A stretch of DNA of 11,855 bases, from the NCBI GenBank assembly GCA_017958705.1, contig JAGDCE010000266.1, positions 1 through 11,855 of the forward strand. The letters are read 5' to 3'. The notes under the pieces are model-generated. The model made no database searches. It worked only from the letters and a program-made list of their open reading frames with translations, and was not told the DNA's origin. Source of the stretch: Clostridia bacterium. GTDB taxonomy: Bacteria > Bacillota > Clostridia > Oscillospirales > CAG-272. Both the position numbers and the translations under genes were made by a program. Every line of letters begins with the position of its first letter. The first letter of the stretch is position 1. Positions 1 through 8,073 of the stretch are shown piece by piece.

Positions 1-29
1 GAACCCCTTTGGCGGCGCAATGCTCGTCA

Positions 30-96
30 CCCCCCCCACGCCCCCCTGTTCCCCTCCCGGGAACCCCCACCGCTGTTCGCGGCGGGGAACCCCGGA
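30..96 (+). repeat. C-rich hairpin repeat element, copy A
   Basis: A run of C tracts (30-37, 41-46, 51-54, 56-58) leads into a hairpin. CCCCACCGC (65-73) pairs with GCGGCGGGG (79-87) across a 5-nt loop, with one A·C mismatch, and the block ends in GGGGAACCCCGG (84-95). The same order of parts occurs in reverse complement at 216-281. Corresponding stem positions differ but keep pairing there: two C-G pairs become T-A pairs, and the A·C mismatch becomes G-C. That argues that the fold matters. The window opens with GAACCCC (1-7), which could be the tail of a further copy cut by the edge. I see no coding signal. Outer limits are approximate, and whether this is a dispersed genomic repeat cannot be told from one window. 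Confidence 0.55.
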
Positions 97-101
97 TCCC
101 G

Positions 102-116
102 CAGATCAGAGATCTG
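102..116. repeat. Short perfect inverted repeat
   Basis: CAGATC (102-107) and GATCTG (111-116) form a 6-bp perfect stem with a 3-nt loop. There is no T run on either side, so it does not look like an intrinsic terminator. It lies just outside repeat copy A. It could be an operator or part of the repeat element, but it may also be chance. Confidence 0.3.
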
Positions 117-168
117 AGGGGCAGCGCGGTCGGCCTGCAGGGATCGACGCACTCGACACAACCCTGTC

Positions 169-193
169 AAAAAGCCCCAAATGATATTTGGGG
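169..193 (-). terminator. Rho-independent terminator of the yitT-like gene
   Basis: On the minus strand an 8-bp perfect stem, CCCCAAAT / ATTTGGGG, closes a 3-nt loop and is followed by C and then five T. It lies 185 nt downstream of the stop codon of the minus-strand gene at 378. On the plus strand no T run follows the stem, so the terminator works in one direction only. The distance leaves a long 3' untranslated region that includes repeat copy B. Confidence 0.8.
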
Positions 194-223
194 GGAGGCG
201 GGGGTTTGGGGGCGGTACCGGGG
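190..223 (+). other. G-quadruplex-type motif (plus strand)
   Basis: Four G runs at 190-195, 200-204, 208-212 and 220-223 are separated by loops of 4, 3 and 7 nt. This meets the usual pattern for an intramolecular four-stranded structure with at least four G per run. A mirror motif on the minus strand corresponds to the C runs at 30-37, 41-46, 51-54, 56-58 and 64-68. The plus-strand motif directly abuts the intrinsic terminator stem and lies on the template strand for minus-strand transcription. Formation in the cell is not shown by sequence. Confidence 0.45.
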
Positions 224-281
224 TTCCCCGTTGCGAACTGGAGAGCAACGGGGGTTCACGGAGTGGGGGGCGGGGAGTCCC
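216..281 (-). repeat. C-rich hairpin repeat element, copy B (inverted)
   Basis: Read on the minus strand, this repeats the plan of the element at 30-96: C tracts, a hairpin, then GGGGAACCCCGG. The stem is perfect over 9 bp: CCCCGTTGC (226-234) pairs with GCAACGGGG (245-253) around a 10-nt loop. It lies between the yitT-like stop codon and its terminator, so it should be transcribed as part of that gene's 3' untranslated region. In that RNA it could act as a stable stem that protects the message, or as a separable structured fragment; both are inferences. The opposite orientation of the two copies makes the left end of the window a large imperfect inverted repeat centred near base 150. Confidence 0.55.
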
Positions 282-329
282 CAAAAGCGCCGAGGGACGA
301 GGCGCACCGAACGTCGCAAAGCGTCTCCC

Positions 330-380
330 TGATCCTTCATCCGGCAAGGTGCCGGCGGCATATTCGCTGCTTCAGGATCA
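330..380 (-). other. Nested inverted repeats at the yitT-like stop codon
   Basis: TGATCCT (330-336) and AGGATCA (374-380) are complementary, and the latter overlaps the stop codon. Between them CCGGCA/TGCCGG (341-355) forms a tight hairpin with a 3-nt loop. No T run follows, so this is not a normal terminator. It may fold in the 3' end of the message. Only the inner 6-bp hairpin is convincing. Confidence 0.3.
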
Positions 381-1244
381 CACGGGACCGCGGAAGCCTT
401 TTCCGATTATATCGCTTGTGGATGATATCACGACGAACGCGCCGGGATCCATTTCTTTTATATGATTACGCATCGCGACCGCCTGCGTACGCGTCATGAC
501 CGCCATTATGACGGTCTTTTCTTCTCCGGTGTATGAGCCTTTGCCCTCCCACAGCGTGGCGCCCTTATGAAGGTTCTCGTTGATATATTTGCATACGAGT
601 TCGGGATTCGTCGTCACGATGAAGAAATACTTGCTTATATTGATATTTTCGATCACGACGTCTACGACGAGCGCTTTAATAAGCAGACCGACGAGGGAAT
701 ACATACCGGTTTTTACGCCGTTTACGAAAAAACCGGCCGCGACTATCGCCGCGTCTACGAAGAACAGCGATATTCCGATATTCATCGAGGTGTATTTCTT
801 CAGCACCATCGCGATTATATCCGTGCCGCCCGTGGTGCCGCCGAGATTGAATACGACCGCGGAGCCCACCGCGGGAAGCGCGACCGCGAACACGAGTTCA
901 AGCATCGGATCGTCTGTCAGCGGCGCCGTCATCGGGAACAGCAATTCGAGCCCTTCGAGCGCAAGCGACAGGATCAGACTGCAGTACACCGTCTTTACGC
1001 TGAATCCGCGTCCGAAGATGAAGAATCCCGCGATTATCAGCGCGATATTGATGATGAGCATCGCCGTGGCGGGACTTATCACGCTCTGTACCTTTCCGAG
1101 TATCATCGAGATGCCGCTGACTCCGCCCATGACGAAGTTGTTCGGAAATTTGAAAAAGTAGATACCGCACGCCATGACGAGCGTCGCCGCCGTCATGATC
1201 AGGTATTCAGCTACAGTTCTCTTTGCGTTAGTTTTCTTTTCCAT
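378..1244 (-). CDS. YitT family membrane protein (DUF161 + DUF2179)
   Basis: This encodes a 288-residue integral membrane protein of the YitT family, common in Bacillota and still without an agreed substrate. Hydrophobic helices are visible near residues 13-31, 60-77, 85-103, 115-133, 158-174 and 180-198. The glycine-rich signature GGTTGGTDI at 136-144 follows the fourth helix. Residues 205-284 match the soluble DUF2179 domain, including GATLWEGKGSYTG (228-240). Length and domain order are normal for the family, so the gene looks intact. I chose the start at 1244 because GGAGGAG lies six bases upstream and a matching promoter ends just before it. An in-frame ATG at 1301 would lie upstream of the expected transcript start. 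The gene diverges from the glucan synthase gene and ends at a terminator at 169-193. Its family assignment is firm; its role here is unknown. Confidence 0.93.
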   Translation of the reverse strand: MEKKTNAKRTVAEYLIMTAATLVMACGIYFFKFPNNFVMGGVSGISMILGKVQSVISPATAMLIINIALIIAGFFIFGRGFSVKTVYCSLILSLALEGLELLFPMTAPLTDDPMLELVFAVALPAVGSAVVFNLGGTTGGTDIIAMVLKKYTSMNIGISLFFVDAAIVAAGFFVNGVKTGMYSLVGLLIKALVVDVVIENINISKYFFIVTTNPELVCKYINENLHKGATLWEGKGSYTGEEKTVIMAVMTRTQAVAMRNHIKEMDPGAFVVISSTSDIIGKGFRGPV

Positions 1245-1250
1245 AAAAGT

Positions 1251-1257
1251 CTCCTCC
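1251..1257 (-). promoter_or_regulatory. Ribosome binding site fixing the YitT start
   Basis: GGAGGAG on the minus strand sits six bases before the ATG at 1244-1242. No comparable site precedes the in-frame upstream ATG codons (1301 and 1259), so it decides the start. Confidence 0.8.
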
Positions 1258-1272
1258 ATAGAGTCCGCATAG

Positions 1273-1301
1273 ATTATAGCCTCAAATTTTGTCGGAATCA
1301 A
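1273..1301 (-). promoter_or_regulatory. Sigma-A-type promoter of the yitT-like gene
   Basis: On the minus strand TTGATT (1301-1296) is followed after 17 bases by a perfect TATAAT (1278-1273). Transcription should begin near 1266, giving a leader of about 22 nt before the ATG at 1244. Its -35 box overlaps the zone where the -35 of the opposite promoter would lie. Confidence 0.6.
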
Positions 1302-1327
1302 CGCTAAAACGCGAACAATAGTATAAT
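1299..1327 (+). promoter_or_regulatory. Probable promoter of the glucan synthase gene
   Basis: A perfect TATAAT lies at 1322-1327, 50 bases upstream of the start codon. The -35 region at the standard 17-base spacing (CAACGC, 1299-1304) is a poor match and there is no TG extension. The promoter may therefore be weak or need an activator. The ribosome binding site GGAGGG (1369-1374) lies three bases before the ATG, which is rather close. Confidence 0.4.
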
Positions 1328-1377
1328 TTTAAGTCCGCCCGGCAAATAATCCCGGCAGTAAAATATACGGAGGGAAA

Positions 1378-4300
1378 ATGAGATCTTTATGCGACAGATG
1401 CGCCGCGGCGGAAAAGCTTCTGCGGCGCGCGGATGATCCGTATATCCGCGACGGCCTTTATTATATCCTGCCGAGGCTTAAAGACGCGCGAGGCGCGCTC
1501 CGCGGCGGAGATCCGGCGTTCTGTGACGGCCTTTGCCGGCGTCTGCGGCTCGGCGGATACGCGGCGGATTACGACGGTTTGCGTTCTTTTCTCAACGGCA
1601 TCCGCGCAGACGACGATGACGTCCGCCGTCTGCGGTATTATCTCATACTGATATACGCCGAGCTTTTATGCTCCGGCGAGCGCGTGCTCGACCGTATGCG
1701 CGCGGCGGAAGAACTCGATTTCGAAGGGCTGATCCTCGATTGCTCGCCGCTCGAGGCGCGTCTGCTGCTGTTCTCCGCATACCGGATCAGCGATCCGGCG
1801 ACGAGAGCGCTCTACCGGCGCGAGCTGCTCCGACAGGCGAAAAAGAAACGCACGGACCCCGTGTCATATCTCGACTCCGTGCCGGAGCACCGGCTCACGT
1901 CCGCGCTGTTTTCCCGCCGCGCGCCCGCGTACCTTTACGCGGCGCTTCTTGCCGCTGTCACAACCGCGCTTTTCTGCGCCGTATACGCCGTCTGCGACGC
2001 CTCGGTCGCGATCCTCGCGCTGATACCGCTTTACGCGCTCGCCTCGTATATCTGCGCGCGCGTCTTCGCCCGGTTGACGGTGCCGCGTGTTTGTCCGAGA
2101 GTCGTAAAGGATACGGAGCTGCCGCCCTGTCTCATCGTTCGGACGGCGCTGCTCGACTCACACGCGGCTGAGCTTTCAAAAAGCCTGCTGAGCCTGTACC
2201 ATACCGAAAAAAGCCCGGGCGGGCTCTGTTTCGGACTTCTCGCCGATCTGCCCGACAGCGACAGACCGGGCGGCGAACCGGACGACGACGCGATCAAAGC
2301 TGCCGGGGCAGTGATAGACGAATTGAACGAAAAATACGGAGGCGTGTTTTTTCTTTTTTACCGCCGCCGCAGATATTCTTTTTCCGAGGACGCGTATATC
2401 GCGCCGGAGCGCAAGCGCGGCGCCGTGTGCGAGCTGGTAAGACAGCTGAAGACCGGCTCATCGTCGCTTGTTATCCGCGGCGACGCATCGAAGCTTACCG
2501 GCATCCCGTATATAATAACTCTTGATTCCGATACCCTGCCGTATCCCGGATGCTCCGTCGATCTGATCCGCTGCGCTGCGCACCCCGCCAACCGCCCCGT
2601 GATCGACCATGACCGCCGCGTCGTCGTGTCCGGTCACGGCATCCTTCAGCCGCGCATCGGCGCAAAGCTGTGCGGCGACGGCTGTACGCCGTTTTCACGC
2701 GCCTTCTCCGCCGATTCAGGGCTGCAGGCGTATCACGGCGCGGATTTCGACGTCTTCGGCGCCGTATACGGCCGCGGATCGTTCTGCGGCAAGGGGCTCA
2801 TCGACGTTTCGGCGTTTTACGAGTGCTGCGTCGACGTGTTCCCGGACGGCGTGCTTCTCTCACACGACGCGATCGAAGGGTGCCGCTGCCGCTGCGGCGC
2901 CGTGACCGACGTCGTTCTGTATGAGGACACGCCGAAAAACGCGCTTTCATATTTCAACCGACTCGGGCGCTGGGTGCGCGGCGACGTCCAGGCGCTGTCG
3001 CTTACCGGGCGATACCTGCGCCGCGGCGACGGAAAAGCCCCGAACGGTCTGCGCGCGGTCGACCGGTTTATACTGTATAACAGCGCGGTGAACGCTTTGT
3101 GCGCGCCGTGCGCCGTTCTCTGCATGATCGCCGGGCTTCTGACCGGGACTCTGCCCGCGGCTTGCGCGGTCGGGCTTTCGTATATCACCGTCCCGCTCGC
3201 CGTGTCTGCGATCCGTCAGACCGGCTGCCGCGAAGCTCTGTCCGCCGTGCTCTGCTACGCGTTCATGCGGGTATCGTTCATCTTCCGCGAAGCCTCGGTC
3301 ACATCCGCGGCGGTCTTTCTTTCGCTGTCACGCCTAATCACGCGAAAACGGACGCTTCAGTGGACTACGGCTTCCGCCGCCGACGCGCGCCGTCACGGCG
3401 CGGGCGCGTACGTCTCGGCTTTTATCCCGTCCGCCGTTTTCGGCGCGGCTGTGTCCGTTCTGTCCGCGGGCGCGTGCATTGTCACCGGCTCACTTCTCGC
3501 CGCCTCTCCGCTGATCGCGCTCCTGTCCTCAAAGGTTAAGGAAAAGCAGGCGCCGCGCGTCGCCGGAAAGAGCCTGTTGCTTACCGCGGTCGCCGATCAC
3601 ATGAAATACTTCGACGACCTCGTGAACGCCGAGCACGGTTATCTGCCGCCCGATAACTATCAGGTCTTCGCCGGCGTCGGCGCGGCGCCGCGCACATCGC
3701 CTACGGACGTCGGGCTTTATCTTTTGTCGGTCGTCGCCTCGGCCGATCTCGGACTTTACGGCGCGGAGACGGTATACGACCGGATCGCACCGACGCTCAG
3801 AACGCTTATCGGGCTCGGCAAAAAGAACGGTCTGCTTTATAACTGGTACGACACGCACACCGGCGCGCCGCTGACCGACGCGGTCTCGACTGTCGACTGC
3901 GGAAATTATCTCGCGTCACTGATCACGCTTCGCGCGGCGCTTCACGAATACGAGCCGAAGGACGGCCTGATCGCGGATCTGTATGAAACGCTTGACGCGC
4001 TTATCGGTGAATGCGATCTGTCGCCGCTGTACGACGGGCGGTCCGGCAGGTTCAGGATCACCGACGTCACGGACGCGAAATACGATCTGTACTGCTCGGA
4101 GATGCACACGACGGATATACTTTCCGTCGCGCTCGGGTTCGCGCCGTCGTCTCACATGGGCGCGCTTATGCGGCCGGTCGTGGCGGACGGCGAGCGCAGG
4201 GGCGTCGGCAGCTGGTCCGGCTCCGCGTTCGAGTACTTCATGCCGGCGCTGTTTTTGCCGTCGCCGCCGGGCTCCGCCGCCGCGCGCGCACGCGATTTTG

Positions 4301-7300
4301 CCGCTTACCGTCAGTTCAGGCGCGGCGGAATCGTCCGCGGGCGCCGGGTGTACGGCACAAGCGAGTCGTGCTATTTCGCGTTCGACTCCGATACCGTCTA
4401 TCAGTACAAGGCGCACGGCGACAACGGCCTTTCGCTGTGCCCCGACGCGGACGAGCTCGTTATCAGTCCTTATTCGTCGTTTCTCATGCTCGGCTTCAGC
4501 CGGCGCGCGCTCCCGAACCTCAAAACGCTCAAAGACTGCGGAGTATACGGAAAATACGGTTTTTACGAGGCGCTCGATCTCACGCGGCGCCGCGTCGGCC
4601 GCGGGTACGCCGTGATAAAATGCTTCATGGCGCACCATATCGGGATGAGCGTCGTCGCGGCGGCGAACGAGCTGACGGGCGGCGCGTTCGTCAGACGGTT
4701 CTGCTCTGACGAGCGGATCTCGGCGATCATACCGCTGCTCTGCGAGCGCTTCCCGCACGACAGACCGTACAAAAAGCGGAAATACAAGCCCTCGTACGAC
4801 GGCGGTGAAGCGGTCCCGGCGACGCGTACGTGCGCCGTTCTGACGAACACCGTCTGCACCGCCGTCGCCGACGGATACGGCGCAGGGCTTTATTACAAAG
4901 GCGACTGCGTCTGCGACGAATCGTCTCCGTCGCCGCTGTCGCTTATCTGCGGCGGGGTCGACCTCGTCCGTCACCCCGTTTCTTTCGGCGACGGCTCCGT
5001 CGCTTTCCGCGCGGGCGGCGTCACCGCCGCTTTGTCCGTCTGCCGAAACGCCTGCGCTTTCGTGCTCGACGTCGACTGCGGGGGAGAGGAATGCACGCTG
5101 AGCTTCGATCCCGTGCTGACGGACAGGCGCGTTTACAACGCGCACCGCGCGTACTCTTCGCTGTTCGTCGTGTCCGAGCGCCGGGGCGACGTGATCCGCT
5201 TCAGGCATCGCGGCAAAGGCGGCTTCTGCATAAGCGTCGCGGCGTTCTGCAAAGGAATCCTGCCGCTTCAGGCGGGCACGCGCGCTGATCTGCCGTTTTA
5301 CGGCGAAAAACAGACCGTTTACGGCGCCTGCGTGTTTCCGCGGCTGACCGCATCGGCGCGCGGCGCAGCCGTCCGCTTCGTGATCGGCGCGGGGCCCGAT
5401 TTCAAATCGTCCGACGCCGCGCTGTTTTCCGCCGCGGACTGCCGGATCCTGCCCCGCCCGGATCTTCCGCCGGTCGATGAAGCGCTGCTCGACCGCGTTC
5501 TGTCGTGCATCATGCGCCCGGCGCCGAAGCAGGCGGGCGGCCGCGGGGACGACGGGATCTTGTCCGTGCTTTACCGTTACGGTATATCGGGCGACCGGCC
5601 GGTAATACTCGCCGACGGGCGCGGAGACGGCGGTCAGGCGCGTCTGCGCTCGCTTTTCCCGCGGATCGCGTCCGTCGCCGTGCGTCTGCTCGTCTCGGGG
5701 ATCGCCGCCGACACGGTGCTTTTGTACGACGGCGATGACGGATACTACAACGGCAAACGAACGGAGCTTCTGCGGCTCGCCGGCGCCTGCGGTCTGTCCG
5801 CGCTGATCGGCTCGCGCGTGTTCATCGTGAACGACGAGGACGGTGCGGGTATGGTTTTGTCGGACGTCTGCGTCTGCCGCATCCGCTCGGCGTCGGATAT
5901 TTCGGCGCCCGGCGCGCCAGCGTCTTATCCGCCGCCCGTCGTGCGCGAGGCTCCGGCGGCGCCGGTGTTCGGCGGCGGATCAGTACGGCTCACGCCCCGA
6001 TGCACGTTTTCACCCATGAGTTATATTTACGCGAATCCGTCGTTCGGCGCGCTCGTCACGGACCGCGACGGCGGCTTCTGCTGGTTCGGAAACAGCCGGA
6101 TGTACGCGCTGACCGAGCACGCTACGGTGCCGGGATACGGCGGCGAGCGGCTTTATTTCGAGCACGACGGTATCGTCACGGAGCTTTACTCTCAGTGCCG
6201 GCAATGCCGTTTTTACGCCGGCGGCGCCGAGTGGCGCGGAGTCTCCGGCTCCACGCCGTACGTGCTGAGCGTCGCGGTCGACGACAAAATGCCGTATAAG
6301 ACCGTCAGATTCACCGCGGCGTGCGGAGGAGTGCTGCGGCTGTGCTGTGTTCCCGTGCTCGGCGAGCGGAGGATAAACGGCTCGCTGCGCTTTTCGCAGA
6401 CCGGCGCGTACTCGTACGTCAGCCGCGCTTACGGGTCCGGTCTGCCGTCGCTTTTCGTCCACTGCGAGGGCGGCGTCTCATCTTACGACGGCCGCACGCT
6501 TCAGGTCTGCGCTCAGCACGGCAAAAAGACCGTTTTCACGGTCGGCGCCGCTTTCTCGCATACCGCCGCGGCCTACGCTGCGAAGAACGCCGCCGGCACC
6601 TATGCAAGATACGCCGCGCGCGTCGCACGATATCTGTCGCCGTTCACGCTTCACGGAGCCGATCCCGGCATCGACGCGTTCTTCAACGTCCACGCGCGTT
6701 ACGCCGCGCTGTTCTGCCGCCAGTTCGCGCGATGCGGTTTTTCTCAGAACGGCGGCGCGTACGGCTTCCGCGATCAGCTCCAGGACTGCCTCTGCACCGT
6801 ATACGGCGCTCCGGAGCTTTCACGGGCTCATATCCTGCGCTGTGCCGCTCATCAGTACGAAGAGGGCGACGTGATGCACTGGTTCCACCCGCTGACGGAG
6901 CGCGGCGTACGCACGCGATGCTCCGACGATATGCTCTGGCTGCCTTACGCCGTGTCCGAATACGTGCGCATTACCGGCGACCGCGGCATACTCGGCGTAA
7001 AGGTTCGTTATATCTGCTCGCCGCCGCTTGACGGCGAGACCGGCAGATACGAAAAAGCCGTACCGTCAGACGTGCGGGGAACCGTGCTCGAGCACTGCGA
7101 GAGGGCGCTTTCACGCCTCGGATACGGCGAACACGGTCTGTGTCTGACGCGCGGCGGCGACTGGAACGACGGCATGAACGAGGCCGGCGCCGCGGGAAGA
7201 GGCGAATCGGTATGGCTTTCGCTTTTCGCCGCCTCTGTTATGCACCGGATGAGTGCGCTGTGCGATGATCCCGGCTGCGCCGGGACCGCCGACGCGCTTA

Positions 7301-8073
7301 TAAAGGCGGTCGAGGATCACGGATTTGACGGCGTCCATTATATCCGCGGATATCTCGACGACGGCTCGCCGTACGGGAAGACCGGGGACGGGTCATGCGA
7401 GATCGACGTTCTGCCGCAGTCGTTCGCGGCGATGCTCGGGCTCGACAGAGCGCGCGTCGCGTCGGCGCTCGACGACGTCTGGCAAAAACTGTACGAGCCG
7501 AAGAGCTGCGTTTTCCGGCTGCTGTCGCCGCCGTTCGACGGTCAGAAAAACGTCGGATATATAACGTCCTACCCGCCGGGGATCCGCGAGAACGGCGGAC
7601 AGTACACTCACGGCGCGGTATGGGGCGCGGCGGGCTTTTTCGCCGCCGGGATGAGCAGCAGGGGCTTTTCTGTCCTGCGCTCGCTTTGCCCGGCGAATAT
7701 CTGCCGCACCGCCGGAGGCTTCATAAAATACGGCCGCGAGCCATACGCGCTGTGCGGCGACGTATACGACGCGCCGGGACTTGAGGGCGCGGGCGGCTGG
7801 AGCTTCTACACCGGCGCCGCCGGCTGGTATTTCAATACGGTGCTTACGGGTCTGCTCGGATACCGCGAGCACGACGGAGGCTTTGAGATCTCGCCCGCTT
7901 TCTGTTCCGGCTTCAGCCGTTTCACGCTGACCGTGAAGCGTCACGGCACAGAATACGTGATAAACGCCGAGAATGCCGTGAAGCCGGCGACGCTCAACGG
8001 CGTCTTCACCGAAGCGGACTTTTTCGTCTTTGACGGCGGCAAACACACACTTGACATCGGGGTGAAAAAATGA
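1378..8073 (+). CDS. Cyclic beta-1,2-glucan synthase-like protein (NdvB/ChvB type; GT84-GH189-like-GH94)
   Basis: This 2231-residue membrane enzyme should polymerise glucose from UDP-glucose into a beta-1,2-glucan on the cytoplasmic face. Two helices lie at about 182-230. The GT84-like domain (about 250-550) has the DxD motif LDSDT (D383, D385), LSHDAIEG (D497, E500) and an (R/Q)xxRW motif, RLGRW (528-532). Several helices follow (about 562-720). A glycoamylase-like domain (about 742-1140) carries PPDNYQ, SWSGSAFEYFMP (E952), SES (E996) and FMAHHIGMS. In characterised synthases this domain cyclises the chain (GH189, from memory). A beta-sandwich-like stretch leads to the GH94 region (from about 1539), with GGAYGFRDQLQD (1792-1803), the catalytic GGDWNDGMN (D1928, D1931), NGGQYTH (2072-2078) and YTGAAGW (2144-2150). 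All signature motifs are present, so it should be active. It is shorter than the roughly 2800 residues of proteobacterial NdvB, mainly at the N-terminus. It is cysteine-rich. Cyclic versus linear product is not determined. Confidence 0.9.
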   Translation: MRSLCDRCAAAEKLLRRADDPYIRDGLYYILPRLKDARGALRGGDPAFCDGLCRRLRLGGYAADYDGLRSFLNGIRADDDDVRRLRYYLILIYAELLCSGERVLDRMRAAEELDFEGLILDCSPLEARLLLFSAYRISDPATRALYRRELLRQAKKKRTDPVSYLDSVPEHRLTSALFSRRAPAYLYAALLAAVTTALFCAVYAVCDASVAILALIPLYALASYICARVFARLTVPRVCPRVVKDTELPPCLIVRTALLDSHAAELSKSLLSLYHTEKSPGGLCFGLLADLPDSDRPGGEPDDDAIKAAGAVIDELNEKYGGVFFLFYRRRRYSFSEDAYIAPERKRGAVCELVRQLKTGSSSLVIRGDASKLTGIPYIITLDSDTLPYPGCSVDLIRCAAHPANRPVIDHDRRVVVSGHGILQPRIGAKLCGDGCTPFSRAFSADSGLQAYHGADFDVFGAVYGRGSFCGKGLIDVSAFYECCVDVFPDGVLLSHDAIEGCRCRCGAVTDVVLYEDTPKNALSYFNRLGRWVRGDVQALSLTGRYLRRGDGKAPNGLRAVDRFILYNSAVNALCAPCAVLCMIAGLLTGTLPAACAVGLSYITVPLAVSAIRQTGCREALSAVLCYAFMRVSFIFREASVTSAAVFLSLSRLITRKRTLQWTTASAADARRHGAGAYVSAFIPSAVFGAAVSVLSAGACIVTGSLLAASPLIALLSSKVKEKQAPRVAGKSLLLTAVADHMKYFDDLVNAEHGYLPPDNYQVFAGVGAAPRTSPTDVGLYLLSVVASADLGLYGAETVYDRIAPTLRTLIGLGKKNGLLYNWYDTHTGAPLTDAVSTVDCGNYLASLITLRAALHEYEPKDGLIADLYETLDALIGECDLSPLYDGRSGRFRITDVTDAKYDLYCSEMHTTDILSVALGFAPSSHMGALMRPVVADGERRGVGSWSGSAFEYFMPALFLPSPPGSAAARARDFAAYRQFRRGGIVRGRRVYGTSESCYFAFDSDTVYQYKAHGDNGLSLCPDADELVISPYSSFLMLGFSRRALPNLKTLKDCGVYGKYGFYEALDLTRRRVGRGYAVIKCFMAHHIGMSVVAAANELTGGAFVRRFCSDERISAIIPLLCERFPHDRPYKKRKYKPSYDGGEAVPATRTCAVLTNTVCTAVADGYGAGLYYKGDCVCDESSPSPLSLICGGVDLVRHPVSFGDGSVAFRAGGVTAALSVCRNACAFVLDVDCGGEECTLSFDPVLTDRRVYNAHRAYSSLFVVSERRGDVIRFRHRGKGGFCISVAAFCKGILPLQAGTRADLPFYGEKQTVYGACVFPRLTASARGAAVRFVIGAGPDFKSSDAALFSAADCRILPRPDLPPVDEALLDRVLSCIMRPAPKQAGGRGDDGILSVLYRYGISGDRPVILADGRGDGGQARLRSLFPRIASVAVRLLVSGIAADTVLLYDGDDGYYNGKRTELLRLAGACGLSALIGSRVFIVNDEDGAGMVLSDVCVCRIRSASDISAPGAPASYPPPVVREAPAAPVFGGGSVRLTPRCTFSPMSYIYANPSFGALVTDRDGGFCWFGNSRMYALTEHATVPGYGGERLYFEHDGIVTELYSQCRQCRFYAGGAEWRGVSGSTPYVLSVAVDDKMPYKTVRFTAACGGVLRLCCVPVLGERRINGSLRFSQTGAYSYVSRAYGSGLPSLFVHCEGGVSSYDGRTLQVCAQHGKKTVFTVGAAFSHTAAAYAAKNAAGTYARYAARVARYLSPFTLHGADPGIDAFFNVHARYAALFCRQFARCGFSQNGGAYGFRDQLQDCLCTVYGAPELSRAHILRCAAHQYEEGDVMHWFHPLTERGVRTRCSDDMLWLPYAVSEYVRITGDRGILGVKVRYICSPPLDGETGRYEKAVPSDVRGTVLEHCERALSRLGYGEHGLCLTRGGDWNDGMNEAGAAGRGESVWLSLFAASVMHRMSALCDDPGCAGTADALIKAVEDHGFDGVHYIRGYLDDGSPYGKTGDGSCEIDVLPQSFAAMLGLDRARVASALDDVWQKLYEPKSCVFRLLSPPFDGQKNVGYITSYPPGIRENGGQYTHGAVWGAAGFFAAGMSSRGFSVLRSLCPANICRTAGGFIKYGREPYALCGDVYDAPGLEGAGGWSFYTGAAGWYFNTVLTGLLGYREHDGGFEISPAFCSGFSRFTLTVKRHGTEYVINAENAVKPATLNGVFTEADFFVFDGGKHTLDIGVKK

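Noticed and set aside
55..62. TCCCGGGA, resembling the core of a Noc binding site
   Set aside because: Only the 8-bp core matches, it lies in a C-rich tract, and the same core occurs at 9321-9328 inside the GH36 gene, so chance is likely.
9..499. Overlapping open frames of about 65-107 codons on both strands at the left edge
   Set aside because: They arise from G and C runs in repeat DNA, have low-complexity Pro/Gly/Arg products and lack ribosome binding sites. Some also overlap the end of the yitT-like gene.
1245..1301. Upstream extension of the YitT start to 1301
   Set aside because: The promoter TATAAT at 1273-1278 lies inside it, and the strong ribosome binding site is placed for the ATG at 1244.
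567..1307. 246-codon frame opposite the yitT-like gene
   Set aside because: The product is a charged Arg/His/Asp-rich string with no family resemblance, while the opposite strand encodes a complete YitT protein.
3916..5208. 430-codon antisense frame within the glucan synthase gene
   Set aside because: The product is Arg/Ala/Val-rich, a typical shadow of GC-rich codons. The sense strand matches the glycoamylase-like domain throughout.
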